Below, in pieces: positions 25,061 through 32,802 of a stretch of 43,161 bases of DNA. Numbering within the stretch: position 1 is the stretch's first letter; each line of letters opens with the position of its first letter. Made by a program: the position numbers and the translations under genes. The notes below the pieces were generated by a model. The model searched no databases and was not told where the DNA came from. It saw nothing but the letters and a program-made list of their open reading frames with translations. This stretch comes from Clostridium sp. UBA2485 (lineage in GTDB: Bacteria > Bacillota > Clostridia > Clostridiales > Clostridiaceae), in the NCBI RefSeq assembly GCF_002341865.1, contig NZ_DDOV01000119.1, positions 20,685 to 63,845 on the forward strand, read 5' to 3'.

Positions 25061-25089
25061 GTTATACTCTTAGTTGCCAATTTTTTCAA
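25061..25089 (-). promoter_or_regulatory. Sigma-A type promoter of the luxE operon
   Basis: On the minus strand TTGAAA (25089-25084), 17-base spacer, TATAAC (25066-25061). The operator lies directly downstream. Confidence 0.65.
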
Positions 25090-25300
25090 AATCCATATAC
25101 GTCCTCAAATGGTTATATAAGTAATTTAATTAATACTTTTTACTTTTTCCTCCATTTTACTTATTCTTACATATATACCTATATATTGGAATAAAATTAC
25201 TTTTAGACTTTACATTGTCCTCCATAGTTCAAGCAGTACTTTAAATAAATAATACATTTTTTAATAACTGGATAATTTTATCAAGGAACATTAGATATTG

Positions 25301-25910
25301 AAAAGTTTAAGGGCTATAGTTGAATATTATATAGATAATAAGATTGAATTTCCTTTTGACATGGAGTATAAGGCAGAATTCAATTCAAATACACCTGAAT
25401 ATTCATCATTTAAAGTATTAAATGGAGATAAAGAGTATAATTACTGGCTTAGAGCTAGGTGCTGATATAGATGCAATAAAGAATTCCTTTGAAAATTTTA
25501 AAAGAATAGGAAGAAGGCTAGAATTAATAGCAGATGCTGATGATATTAAATTTTTTGATGACTTTGCTCATCATCCTACAGCAGTAGCAACTACATTAGA
25601 TTAAATTAAACTTAGTTATCCAAAAAAAAGGTTTTTGCTGTTTTTGAGCCCCATCAACTTTCAACGACAAAGCTATTTCTTTAATGAGTTGGTTGCAGCA
25701 TTAAAGAAGGCAGATAGAGTTATTATTACAAAACCTTTTTAGGACGAGAAGCAAATAAAAACATAAAGCCTGTTAATTTAAATATGCTATGTAATAAAAT
25801 AGATATAAATAAAGCGGAATATATAGAAAGCTCCGATAAAATATGTAGTAAAATCCTTAGTGAAGCTAAAAGTGGAGACATAATTATAGTTTTTGGAGCA
25901 GTTGAATTTT
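25301..25910 (+). pseudogene. Degraded Mpl/MurC-like ligase
   Basis: Pieces of the central and C-terminal domains of a Mur ligase are read in order on the + strand but in different frames. NTPEYSSFKVLNGDKEY, a deletion, then ITGLELGADIDAIKNSFENF and IKFFDDFAHHPTAVATTLD; later AVFEPHQLSTT, NELVAALKKADRVIITKPF, and KICSKILSEAKSGDIIIVFG. DDFAHHPTA resembles Mpl (muropeptide ligase) more than MurC, which usually has DDYAHHPTE. At least three frame changes or stops occur, and the N-terminal ATP-binding domain is missing. It ends right at att-like site J, so the break was probably caused by an insertion or excision there. Confidence 0.75.
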
Positions 25911-25926
25911 ATTTGCGATACAGTAT
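25909..25926 (-). repeat. rlmH-end att-like site J (weak)
   Basis: TTATTTGCGATACAGTAT; 13 of 18 match. It abuts the end of the Mpl-like remnant and lies 62 bases from the rlmH stop. Confidence 0.35.
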
Positions 25927-25941
25927 TTCCACTTGCAAATA

Positions 25942-25976
25942 TAGCCTTAACCAAGTTATATCAATGGTTAAGGCTA
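25942..25976. terminator. rlmH 3' hairpin
   Basis: 12-bp perfect stem TAGCCTTAACCA / TGGTTAAGGCTA with loop AGTTATATCAA, 11 bases past the rlmH stop. The loop with the preceding base, AAGTTATATCAA, is repeated in a hairpin beside the rlmH fragment at 19545-19570, with a different stem. Likely the rlmH terminator. Confidence 0.7.
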
Positions 25977-25987
25977 AAAAAACTCAC

Positions 25988-26005
25988 TTACTTATGATAT
26001 GGCTC
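25988..26005 (-). repeat. rlmH 3'-end site A (candidate attB/attR)
   Basis: TTACTTATGATATGGCTC; 15 of 18 match to the consensus. It is the last six codons of rlmH (E-P-Y-H-K-stop). Ccr recombinases of staphylococcal SCC elements act on this same place in rlmH. Confidence 0.7.
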
Positions 26006-26467
26006 CCCCTTCATTATCCTAAATCCTCTATAAACTTGCTCTAGCAGCATCATTCTAAATAATTGGTGAGGGAAGGTCATTTTAGAAAAGCATAATTTGT
26101 AGTTGGCTCTGTTTAGAACTTCTTGTGATAGACCTAGGGAGCCTCCAATTATGAATGTTATATCACTTTTGCCCATGGTTCCTAGATCTTGTATGTAGTT
26201 TGAGAATTCTTCTGAGGTTAGATTTTTGCCTTTTAAGTCTAGAGCTATTACGTACATATTATCTTTTATTGATTTTAGGATAGCTTCTCCTTCTTTGCTT
26301 TTTATTTGTAGTTCTTCTTTTTCTGAAGCATTGTCTGGTGTTTTTTCATCTGGTAGTTCTATTATTGAAAGCTTACAGTATCTTTGAAGCCTTTTTGAGT
26401 ATTCATCTATTCCATCTTTTAAATATTTTTCTTTTATTTTTCCTACGGTTATCAGTGTCATGTTCAT
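25988..26467 (-). CDS. rlmH: 23S rRNA (pseudouridine-1915 N3)-methyltransferase RlmH
   Basis: SPOUT-class methyltransferase of 159 residues, full length, acting on pseudouridine 1915 of 23S rRNA in helix 69 of the assembled 70S ribosome. N-terminal TLITVGKIKEKYLKDGIDEY; SAM-binding knot FIIGGSLGLSQEVL; C-terminal FPHQLFRMMLLEQVYRGFRI and GEPYHK. AAGGAG precedes the ATG by seven bases. It is the last gene of the usual chromosomal run murA-yycJ-gerMN-SEC-C-rlmH, and the 3' end is the site of the att-like repeat. The reading frame is intact despite a truncated second 3' end 6.4 kb away, as expected if an integrating element restored the codons. Confidence 0.97.
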   Translation of the reverse strand: MNMTLITVGKIKEKYLKDGIDEYSKRLQRYCKLSIIELPDEKTPDNASEKEELQIKSKEGEAILKSIKDNMYVIALDLKGKNLTSEEFSNYIQDLGTMGKSDITFIIGGSLGLSQEVLNRANYKLCFSKMTFPHQLFRMMLLEQVYRGFRIMKGEPYHK

Positions 26468-26590
26468 ATGTTTTCTCCTTATAGTAAAAATAATTCACAT
26501 AATATTATAGCATAACTTATTTTGTGTTTATTATTTGATAATATTAATCTTAATTATTAGCTATCCTTTTAAAATAATTTTATAATCAAA

Positions 26591-26630
26591 ATTAGTCCCT
26601 AGGTTTTGGGTAAAAACGCTAGGGACCAAT
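26591..26630 (-). terminator. Terminator of the TIR-like gene
   Basis: 12-bp stem ATTAGTCCCTAG / CTAGGGACCAAT (one mismatch), with an AATTTTG tail on the minus strand, 37 bases past the stop at 26668. Confidence 0.7.
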
Positions 26631-26667
26631 TCTGATTTTTTATTTTTATTATATATTAAAAACTTAA

Positions 26668-27303
26668 TTAATTTCCACTGTTTTTTTCACAACTATATCG
26701 GAACTCAGGTTGTGTTTGAATATAATAGCCATTTCTTACATGGCTTATCCAATTCTGAAAAATTTCTTTCCAATCATTCCTTCTAAAGAAATCCCCAATT
26801 GGTTGATTAGAATCCCATTCTAAAAGTAGGAATGGTCCTATTCCAAAGGCCCAAATGCCATTTTGCTCCACATCTACTTCCCTAATGAGAAGAAGTGGAA
26901 GTCCAAATTGATAAGCCATAGCTGGTTCAATCTGAGCAAATGGACTACCTTCCCATATAGTCTGGTCTTGAGGCTGACCAAGATTATTTTCTATAACATT
27001 AACTTTTCTTTGCTTTAAATTAAGTGCCACCAATCCATAACTAGATGAAATCATTCGACGTATATTAGTTAACGGCGTTTCAGTATATTGTTCGCTGATT
27101 GGTAATGTCCTTGGAAATAATAAAGCCGTTCTGATTTCTCTAATTAAAATATTTACAAATTGTTGTTGAACACTATTAAGTCGACTCGGATGACTTAGAA
27201 ATACTGGAATTCTATATAAAAGACTTGCTGATTCTTTCATCAATTCACTTGGCTCTTGATATTCAATATTATTTTTGCTTTCAACTTTGTTATCTTGTAC
27301 CAT
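26668..27303 (-). CDS. TIR / nucleoside deoxyribosyltransferase-like protein
   Basis: Protein of 211 residues. The order PVFLSHPS (residues 33-40), PLTNIRRMISSSYGLVALN (78-96) and FAQIEPAMAYQFGLPLLLI (122-140) matches the pattern of TIR-like and deoxyribosyltransferase/SLOG-like Rossmannoid domains: an N-terminal strand with S/H, an I-x-x-S-x-G-x-V segment and an acidic residue (E126 in I-E-P-A-M-A) before a helix and G-L-P. Such domains often cut NAD+ or nucleotides in bacterial immunity, or sense them. Identity is not certain because overall similarity is read by eye. AGGAGGGAG precedes the ATG. The gene follows the membrane protein at 27425 (gap 121 bases), suggesting a pair. Confidence 0.55.
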   Translation of the reverse strand: MVQDNKVESKNNIEYQEPSELMKESASLLYRIPVFLSHPSRLNSVQQQFVNILIREIRTALLFPRTLPISEQYTETPLTNIRRMISSSYGLVALNLKQRKVNVIENNLGQPQDQTIWEGSPFAQIEPAMAYQFGLPLLLIREVDVEQNGIWAFGIGPFLLLEWDSNQPIGDFFRRNDWKEIFQNWISHVRNGYYIQTQPEFRYSCEKNSGN

Positions 27304-27424
27304 TTATTAATCTCCCTCCTTTATTAGCCTATGAAAAGGAGATAAAAATGTCTACTTTGTTTTTAATGATATAAATAATTATATTTTTTAAATGTATTAA
27401 CTACTTAATGTATGTGTCCGTTAA

Positions 27425-28105
27425 TTATGGTTCCTCATTAAAATTTTTAAGATTTTCTAAATAGCATAATTTATCTAGTTTTTGTAGTATGTCTTTATAT
27501 TTTTTATTTATTAAATCATTATCGTATAAATCCCTATACTGAATATTTTCTATATCAACTTCTATGATTTTATCTACATTTTCACCATATAGTTTTATAA
27601 GTATATTATAATAATCCTTTTCTATTTGTTTTAGTATATTTTTGTCATAAAAGTTACTTCTAAGCACATCATGATTTACCTTTTCTATTATTCCATACAA
27701 CTGATATATATAACTTATATCATTTAAATTATATTTTTCTATCAGACAAGAAATGATATTGGGATAATTTTTGTTTATAGGTATTATATGATTATAAGCA
27801 TCCTTTCCATCTTTTATATCTTTAATGGTTCTAATGCTTTGAAATATTGCAGTAGCTATGTCTAATCTTATATTGTTTACATATTTACAAATTTCTTGAG
27901 TGTTAATTTCTTCTTGATATTTTCTACTTTGTTCCCTAAGCTTATACTGCTCCTTAATAGTCCTCTCTGTAATCTTCTTATTTATAATCCAATTTAATAA
28001 AGCTCCTATTAATGTTCCTGTAAGTACAGATGCTGATGATATTAATGGGATTATTAAATTATCCTGTACAACAAATAAATATTCCACTTCCTCCACTCCT
28101 ATCAT
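27425..28105 (-). CDS. Membrane-anchored protein with cytoplasmic helical domain
   Basis: Protein of 226 residues. One membrane helix at about 17-38 (LIIPLISSASVLTGTLIGAL), then a basic segment (NKKITERTIKEQYKLREQS) that looks like a coiled coil, and a ~160-residue helical domain in the cytoplasm by the positive-inside rule. I recognise no catalytic motif. Layout (single membrane helix plus long helical tail) is like that of putative phage-defence or signalling partners. It is upstream of the TIR-like gene on the same strand. AGGTG precedes the ATG; the start is not certain because no strong ribosome site is present. Very AT-rich. Confidence 0.65.
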   Translation of the reverse strand: MIGVEEVEYLFVVQDNLIIPLISSASVLTGTLIGALLNWIINKKITERTIKEQYKLREQSRKYQEEINTQEICKYVNNIRLDIATAIFQSIRTIKDIKDGKDAYNHIIPINKNYPNIISCLIEKYNLNDISYIYQLYGIIEKVNHDVLRSNFYDKNILKQIEKDYYNILIKLYGENVDKIIEVDIENIQYRDLYDNDLINKKYKDILQKLDKLCYLENLKNFNEEP

Positions 28106-28179
28106 TTAACACCTATAGTTTTTATGAATTTTACATTATTTATTCAAATACTAATAATAAAATTACTAAAAAATAAAAA

Positions 28180-28198
28180 GCTGTGACACAGTCACAGC
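28180..28198 (-). terminator. Hairpin with T-tail before the membrane protein gene
   Basis: GCTGTGAC / GTCACAGC with loop ACA, followed on the minus strand by TTTTTATTTTTT. It ends any read-through from the SEC-C gene and isolates the TIR-like pair. Confidence 0.8.
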
Positions 28199-28281
28199 CA
28201 TTAGAACTAAAGATAAAATTATAATTATTCACTTCTTAAAAATATCTTAGTTTCTTCCAATATATCTTAATTAATTTTCTA

Positions 28282-28315
28282 CAAAACAAAGAATCCCTAT
28301 AAAACTCTTTTTATT
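28282..28315 (-). terminator. Terminator of the SEC-C gene
   Basis: AATCCCT / AGGGATT stem with TTCTTTGTTTT on the minus strand, 80 bases past the stop at 28395. Confidence 0.6.
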
Positions 28316-28394
28316 TACAGGGATTATTAATCTTTCACTGAATTTTATAATTTAAATATCAACAAAATAATTCCATTAGGAAATTAGATTTAAA

Positions 28395-28892
28395 TTATTT
28401 TCCGCAACATTTTTTGTACTTTTTACCGCTTCCACAAGTACACGGATCATTTCTGCCAATCTTTTCTTCTTTAACTATTACTTTAGAGCTTCTCCACTCT
28501 TTAGTTATCTCTTTTCTCTTTTCTTCTGAGAATATTCTGTCCCATTGTGGTAAGCTGTATAAGTAATCAGCCTTTGATTCTAGCATGTTGAAATATAGCT
28601 TGTCAAAGTTAATTTGAATTTCAATTTGTGAATCAGCTTCTATGCTTTCTAAATCTAATTCTTTTTCTAAGCTTTCATTTATTCCATCTAAAAATCCCAT
28701 GAAATGAACATCTGTTACTTCATGCTCTTTTGCTAAATCACTAACCTTTCCACTTACTTTTCCTTCAAGATTAGTTAGAACCTTACTATATATAAGGGTT
28801 TCTATTTTAGCATACTCTTTCCAGAATGCTGGTTCACCATTATTTTTTACGAACTCTACTACGTAATTAGTCCAAGCATTATATAAACTCAT
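28395..28892 (-). CDS. SEC-C zinc-binding motif protein
   Basis: Protein of 165 residues with a C-terminal SEC-C motif, GRNDPCTCGSGKKYKKCCGK, where three cysteines plus Cys/His bind zinc as in SecA. The rest is helical with no recognised domain (DLAKEHEVTDVHFMGFLDGI). Function is unknown; SEC-C proteins may bind RNA, ribosomes or SecB-like partners. The start is ATG 28892, with AAAGGAGA seven bases upstream; an earlier in-frame ATG at 28913 has none. Part of the rlmH-murA chromosomal run. Confidence 0.85.
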   Translation of the reverse strand: MSLYNAWTNYVVEFVKNNGEPAFWKEYAKIETLIYSKVLTNLEGKVSGKVSDLAKEHEVTDVHFMGFLDGINESLEKELDLESIEADSQIEIQINFDKLYFNMLESKADYLYSLPQWDRIFSEEKRKEITKEWRSSKVIVKEEKIGRNDPCTCGSGKKYKKCCGK

Positions 28893-28987
28893 GTTTTTAT
28901 CTCCTTTATGCATAAAAATATTATACCTTTGTTGATTATACTTAATTATAATAAATATTTAAATTTCTTTCAATATTTATTATGATT

Positions 28988-29557
28988 TTATCGCTTACGC
29001 ATTCCATCTATTTCTTGTTTCGAAAACGGCTTAGATATATTATAATTTCCGCCTAAACTTTCTATATTCTTATTTTCAACAGTAATCATTATTTGCTGTA
29101 TGGAAGGTAGTTGAGTTAAGGACGTAGCTATACAAGTTAAGGTTGTCTTCTCCTGCTCTGGAGACATTGTAACTTCTGCTACACTGCTTAAATTAACATA
29201 AGCTATTCCTTCTTTTATTGAAAAACTAAGTAGTCTTGTTTCCTTAGGAAGAATAGATTTAGATTCACTAACAACAGCTGGTCCTTTTATAAGCTCCTGC
29301 ATTATTATTTCGCCTACTAGTTCTTCCTTATTAACAAGTCTTTCTTCTTTAGCTATCTTTACATCTTTATCATTTTTAGAGCCATCAAAATAAAGCTTTA
29401 TATCAATATATTCACCTTTTTCTGATGGTAATTTTAAATTTTGAAGCTTTTCTTTACTTAAAATACTATTTCTATCCTTGCTTTCAAAACTACGAAAAGC
29501 TAATGCTGCCAATGCTAAAACTAAACATAATGCTACTATTAATACTTTTTTATTCAT
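28988..29557 (-). CDS. GerMN-domain membrane protein
   Basis: Protein of 189 residues. The N-terminus (KKVLIVALCLVLALAALAFRS) is a membrane anchor or uncleaved signal. The GerMN domain follows: IDIKLYFDG, LVGEIIMQELIKGP, TRLLSFSIKEGIAYVNLSSV and SIQQIMITVENK. GerM-like proteins act in the spore envelope and germination in Bacillus; in clostridia homologues are also found in vegetative cells, so exact timing is unknown. Start ATG 29557, with GGGGGAAG upstream; an earlier in-frame ATG at 29590 has no site. It lies 59 bases downstream of yycJ on the same strand, probably one transcript. Confidence 0.85.
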   Translation of the reverse strand: MNKKVLIVALCLVLALAALAFRSFESKDRNSILSKEKLQNLKLPSEKGEYIDIKLYFDGSKNDKDVKIAKEERLVNKEELVGEIIMQELIKGPAVVSESKSILPKETRLLSFSIKEGIAYVNLSSVAEVTMSPEQEKTTLTCIATSLTQLPSIQQIMITVENKNIESLGGNYNISKPFSKQEIDGMRKR

Positions 29558-29616
29558 AACTTCCCCCTTATTGCTCAATAACATTAGCATTTATTAAGCC
29601 TCTTGCTCTTAAAATA

Positions 29617-30402
29617 TTATAATGACACAACTTCACTATGTCTATCTCTATGTGCCATAGTAATAGTTATATCTCTTCCTACCTCTATTGAATTTTCTCT
29701 TAAAAGACTTAAAACCGTTTGATATGCTAATTGTGGATAGTTATTTGTATTACTTAAATGCCCTAAATAAATAGTTCTTTGCTTTTCATTCATTATTTCC
29801 AATATAGCCTTACCACAAGCTTCATTTGAAAGATGGCCAATATCACTTAATATTCTTTTCTTTAGTACATAAGGATAGGGTCCAAATTTTAACATCTCAA
29901 CATCATGATTGCTTTCCAATAGCAATATATCAGCATCTTTTATAACAGATTTCACACTTTCAGAAAAGTGACCTAAATCTGTAGCAATACATGCCATACC
30001 TTCTTTAGTATGAAATGCATACCCTGAAGGATCTACAGCATCATGTGATATACTAAAAGTCTGTACTGTCATATCTTTAATTTCTATGTATTGTTTATCT
30101 ATTATTTTAATATTCTCTTCTTTTATCTTGCCTATTTTATCTTTCATGGCTTCCCATGTTAATTCATTAGCATATATGGGCATATTATATCTTCGAGACA
30201 TAACCCCTACGCCTTTTATGTGATCTGAATGCTCATGAGTAACAAATATTCCATCTATATCCTTAGGACTTTGATCTATTTCCTTTAATTGCGCCTCTAT
30301 ATTTTTTCCTGGTACTCCTGCATCCACTAGTATTTTTGCATTATTACTTGAAACAAAAATACTATTCCCACTACTTCCGCTAAACAATGGACAAAATATC
30401 AT
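29617..30402 (-). CDS. yycJ: YycJ/WalJ-type metallo-beta-lactamase-fold nuclease
   Basis: Metallo-beta-lactamase-fold hydrolase of 261 residues, the size of YycJ (WalJ). Metal ligands: FVTHEHSDHIKG (H-x-H-x-D-H), GYAFHTKEGMACIATDLGH and LLLESNHD. IYLGHLSNTNNYPQLAY is the C-terminal conserved histidine segment. YycJ has 5'-exonuclease activity in mismatch repair of Bacillus. It starts 64 bases after murA stop on the same strand. In Bacillus the gene is in the walRK operon; here walRK is not adjacent, which is the clostridial arrangement. Confidence 0.9.
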   Translation of the reverse strand: MIFCPLFSGSSGNSIFVSSNNAKILVDAGVPGKNIEAQLKEIDQSPKDIDGIFVTHEHSDHIKGVGVMSRRYNMPIYANELTWEAMKDKIGKIKEENIKIIDKQYIEIKDMTVQTFSISHDAVDPSGYAFHTKEGMACIATDLGHFSESVKSVIKDADILLLESNHDVEMLKFGPYPYVLKKRILSDIGHLSNEACGKAILEIMNEKQRTIYLGHLSNTNNYPQLAYQTVLSLLRENSIEVGRDITITMAHRDRHSEVVSL

Positions 30403-30466
30403 ATAATTCTCCTTTGCCTAGTATCAAAAAACTAAAGTACCGAAAGTTAGTAATTTGCTTATACTA

Positions 30467-31726
30467 CTACTCAAATATTTCTCTAGTTATATCTGCACCA
30501 AGCATTTTAAATTTTTTCTCTATATTAGGATATCCTCTATCTATATGGTGTATTCCTTCTACTGTAGTCACACCTTCTGCTACAAGTCCTGCAATAACTA
30601 ATGCTGCTCCTGCTCTTAAATCTGTAGCTTTCACATGAGATCCTGTAAGCTTTTCAACTCCATCAATTATAGCAATTCTTCCTTCAACATTTATATTAGC
30701 ACCCATTTTTTTTAGTTCATCAACGTGCTTTAATCTACTTTCATATATACTTTCATTTATAATGCTTCTTCCATTTGATATAGTCAGTAAAGTACTCATG
30801 GGCTGCTGAACATCTGTTGGAAATCCTGGATAAGGTAACGTTTTTATATTAACCCCTTTAAGTCTTCCATTAGATTTAACAGTGACCATGTCATCACATT
30901 CGATAACTTCTGCACCCATTTCTATAAGCTTTGCTGATATGGATTCTAAATGCTTCGGAATTACATTTTTAAGTGTTACTTCCCCTCCACAAGCAGCTGT
31001 TGCAATCATAAATGTTCCTGCCTCTATTTGATCTGGAATTACAGAATAATTGCATCCTGTAAGTTCATCAACGCCTGTAATTTTTATTAAATCTGTACCA
31101 GCACCTTTTATATTAGCACCCATACTATTTAAAAAGTTTGCAACGTCAACAACATGTGGTTCTTTAGCCGCATTTTCTAATACAGTTGTTCCCTCAGCAA
31201 AAGTAGCTGCTAGCATAACATTTATAGTTGCACCTACGCTTACAACATCAAAATAAATACTAGTTCCAATTAACTTGTCAGCTTTTGCACTAACAGCACC
31301 ATGTTCAATGGTAACTTTAGCACCTAGTGCTTCGAAACCTTTTATATGCTGATCAATAGGTCTAACCCCTATTGGACATCCACCTGGAAGCTCAATTCTT
31401 GCTTCTTTAAATCTACCTAGTAAAGCTCCTAAAAAATAATATGAAGCTCTCATTTTTCTCATATCTTCTGTGTTAGCATTTAAGCTAGCTACATTTCTAC
31501 TATCTATAGTTATTGAGTTTTTCTCTCTCTCAACATTACATCCTAATGATTTAAATATTCTCTCTATACAATTAACATCTTCTATATCAGGTATATTTTC
31601 AATACAACAAACTTCTTTACTTGCCGTAATAGCCGCTGGTAAAATAGCCACTACTGCATTCTTTGCTCCGTTTATTTCTATTTCTCCATACATGGATTTA
31701 CCACCATTAATCACTAATTTTTCCAT
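30467..31726 (-). CDS. murA: UDP-N-acetylglucosamine 1-carboxyvinyltransferase
   Basis: MurA, 419 residues, catalyses transfer of enolpyruvate from PEP to UDP-N-acetylglucosamine, first committed step of peptidoglycan synthesis. Visible: NGAKNA (K22 catalytic), PGGCPIGVRP with C117, the phosphoenolpyruvate-adduct cysteine and fosfomycin target, and YPGFPTDVQQPM (D near 301). Clostridia often keep two murA genes; this one heads a run with yycJ and gerMN, which is the location of the second paralogue (MurA2/MurZ-like) in several species, but I cannot tell which from sequence alone. AGGATG precedes the ATG. Confidence 0.95.
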   Translation of the reverse strand: MEKLVINGGKSMYGEIEINGAKNAVVAILPAAITASKEVCCIENIPDIEDVNCIERIFKSLGCNVEREKNSITIDSRNVASLNANTEDMRKMRASYYFLGALLGRFKEARIELPGGCPIGVRPIDQHIKGFEALGAKVTIEHGAVSAKADKLIGTSIYFDVVSVGATINVMLAATFAEGTTVLENAAKEPHVVDVANFLNSMGANIKGAGTDLIKITGVDELTGCNYSVIPDQIEAGTFMIATAACGGEVTLKNVIPKHLESISAKLIEMGAEVIECDDMVTVKSNGRLKGVNIKTLPYPGFPTDVQQPMSTLLTISNGRSIINESIYESRLKHVDELKKMGANINVEGRIAIIDGVEKLTGSHVKATDLRAGAALVIAGLVAEGVTTVEGIHHIDRGYPNIEKKFKMLGADITREIFE

Positions 31727-32022
31727 TACGGTATCATCCTCACTATTTAATATATATTAAAGTTTCTCATCAAATTCTAATTTAAAAATTTACATTACAA
31801 TATATTATATCATATACATATGATATTTTAACATTAATTTTTAAAATGCATAGCTTTTAATTTCCCATTATAATATAAAGCCTATGGCTTATATATGCAA
31901 GAGTTATTATGTATATATATTTCGTAATTTTTACTTTATTTAGGGTATCTTGAAAAAATAAATTAATTATACTGTCTTGTTATTTTTTGAAGATGGCTAA
32001 ATACAATTTATCTTAAATATGG

Positions 32023-32028
32023 TATAAT
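32023..32028 (+). promoter_or_regulatory. Extended -10 promoter upstream of the 2H genes
   Basis: TATAAT preceded by TGG, 125 bases before the ATG at 32153. No clear -35. The remaining 31727-32152 region is AT-rich and holds no gene I can support. Confidence 0.5.
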
Positions 32029-32152
32029 GTTTTATTATTATAATTAAAATAGTTTTTGTGTAATATATTATAAGATGGCTTTAAAAAATAATTAATTATT
32101 CTTTAAAGTTGCATACTATACATAAAAACCTTTGGGTTATGGAGGATAACTT

Positions 32153-32695
32153 ATGAAATATTATTTAGTTGCACTATTTGATGAATCATCATCTTCTGGA
32201 ATTACGGAGCTTCAAAGAAATATAAGCAAAAGATATAGACTTTACAAAAATACTCCTGTACTTCATATACCTTTAGGAGTTGTAAATAATAACGATATTG
32301 ATAAGCTAGATGGTGTTCTTACTAAAATGTTAAGTCCATATAAAAAATTTAAAATAGGTATAAATAATAATATCATATTTAATGAGGACTCTAACATGGT
32401 AGGACTAAAGGTTGAAGATAAAGGATATATAAATCGTATTTCTAGAAAATTGTTTGATACTTTATCACTGTATGGAGTTAACATTAAAGAGTATAATGGC
32501 TCCACTTTTAATATACCTATTTCTAATGCTAATCACTCTATTAGAAAAGCATCAATGAATGGAAATCTTTGTATAGATAATAAAAAAAGTAAGGAAGATT
32601 TTTATAAATTTATAAAAATAAATAGAATTGAGATTTGGAAACAAATGAATAATAATAAAGATATAGTTAAATCCTATCCTTTAAAAGATTTTTAG
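32153..32695 (+). CDS. Degenerate 2H-phosphoesterase-like protein
   Basis: Protein of 180 residues, paralogue of the next gene (both begin YYLVAL). The 2H superfamily needs two H-x-T/S motifs. Here the first is LHIPLG (H38, but P40 in place of T) and the second FNIPIS (N120-x-P122), so one catalytic histidine and both hydroxyl residues are lost. Chain length and fold pattern are otherwise kept, and it has a good ribosome site (GGAGG). It may act as a regulatory or RNA-binding partner of the active paralogue; that is inference. The long-hairpin element at 32712-32766 lies between the two genes. Confidence 0.7.
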   Translation: MKYYLVALFDESSSSGITELQRNISKRYRLYKNTPVLHIPLGVVNNNDIDKLDGVLTKMLSPYKKFKIGINNNIIFNEDSNMVGLKVEDKGYINRISRKLFDTLSLYGVNIKEYNGSTFNIPISNANHSIRKASMNGNLCIDNKKSKEDFYKFIKINRIEIWKQMNNNKDIVKSYPLKDF

Positions 32696-32711
32696 TTGGC
32701 AGTTTGAAATA

Positions 32712-32766
32712 AAATAACTAGTCAAAGATATGACACAAAGTACTTTATCATATTGACTAGTTATTT
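32712..32766 (+). repeat. Long-hairpin element, copy 1 (short form)
   Basis: Outer stem AAATAACTAGTCA (32712-32724) / TGACTAGTTATTT (32754-32766), with inner pairs ATATGA / TCATAT, then TTTTTTGAATATG. It is 17 bases after the first 2H gene stop and likely serves as a terminator or attenuator. The inner part is shorter than in copies 2 and 3. Confidence 0.75.
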
Positions 32767-32802
32767 TTTGAATATGCTTTATCTTAGAAAGGAGTATTTC
32801 TT

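Noticed and set aside
3931..26005. Integron with attC cassettes
   Set aside because: No integrase gene and the repeated site equals the rlmH end, with none of the attC R/L-box structure. An SCC-like mechanism fits better.
3931..26005. CRISPR array
   Set aside because: The repeats are kilobases apart with genes between them and there are no spacers.
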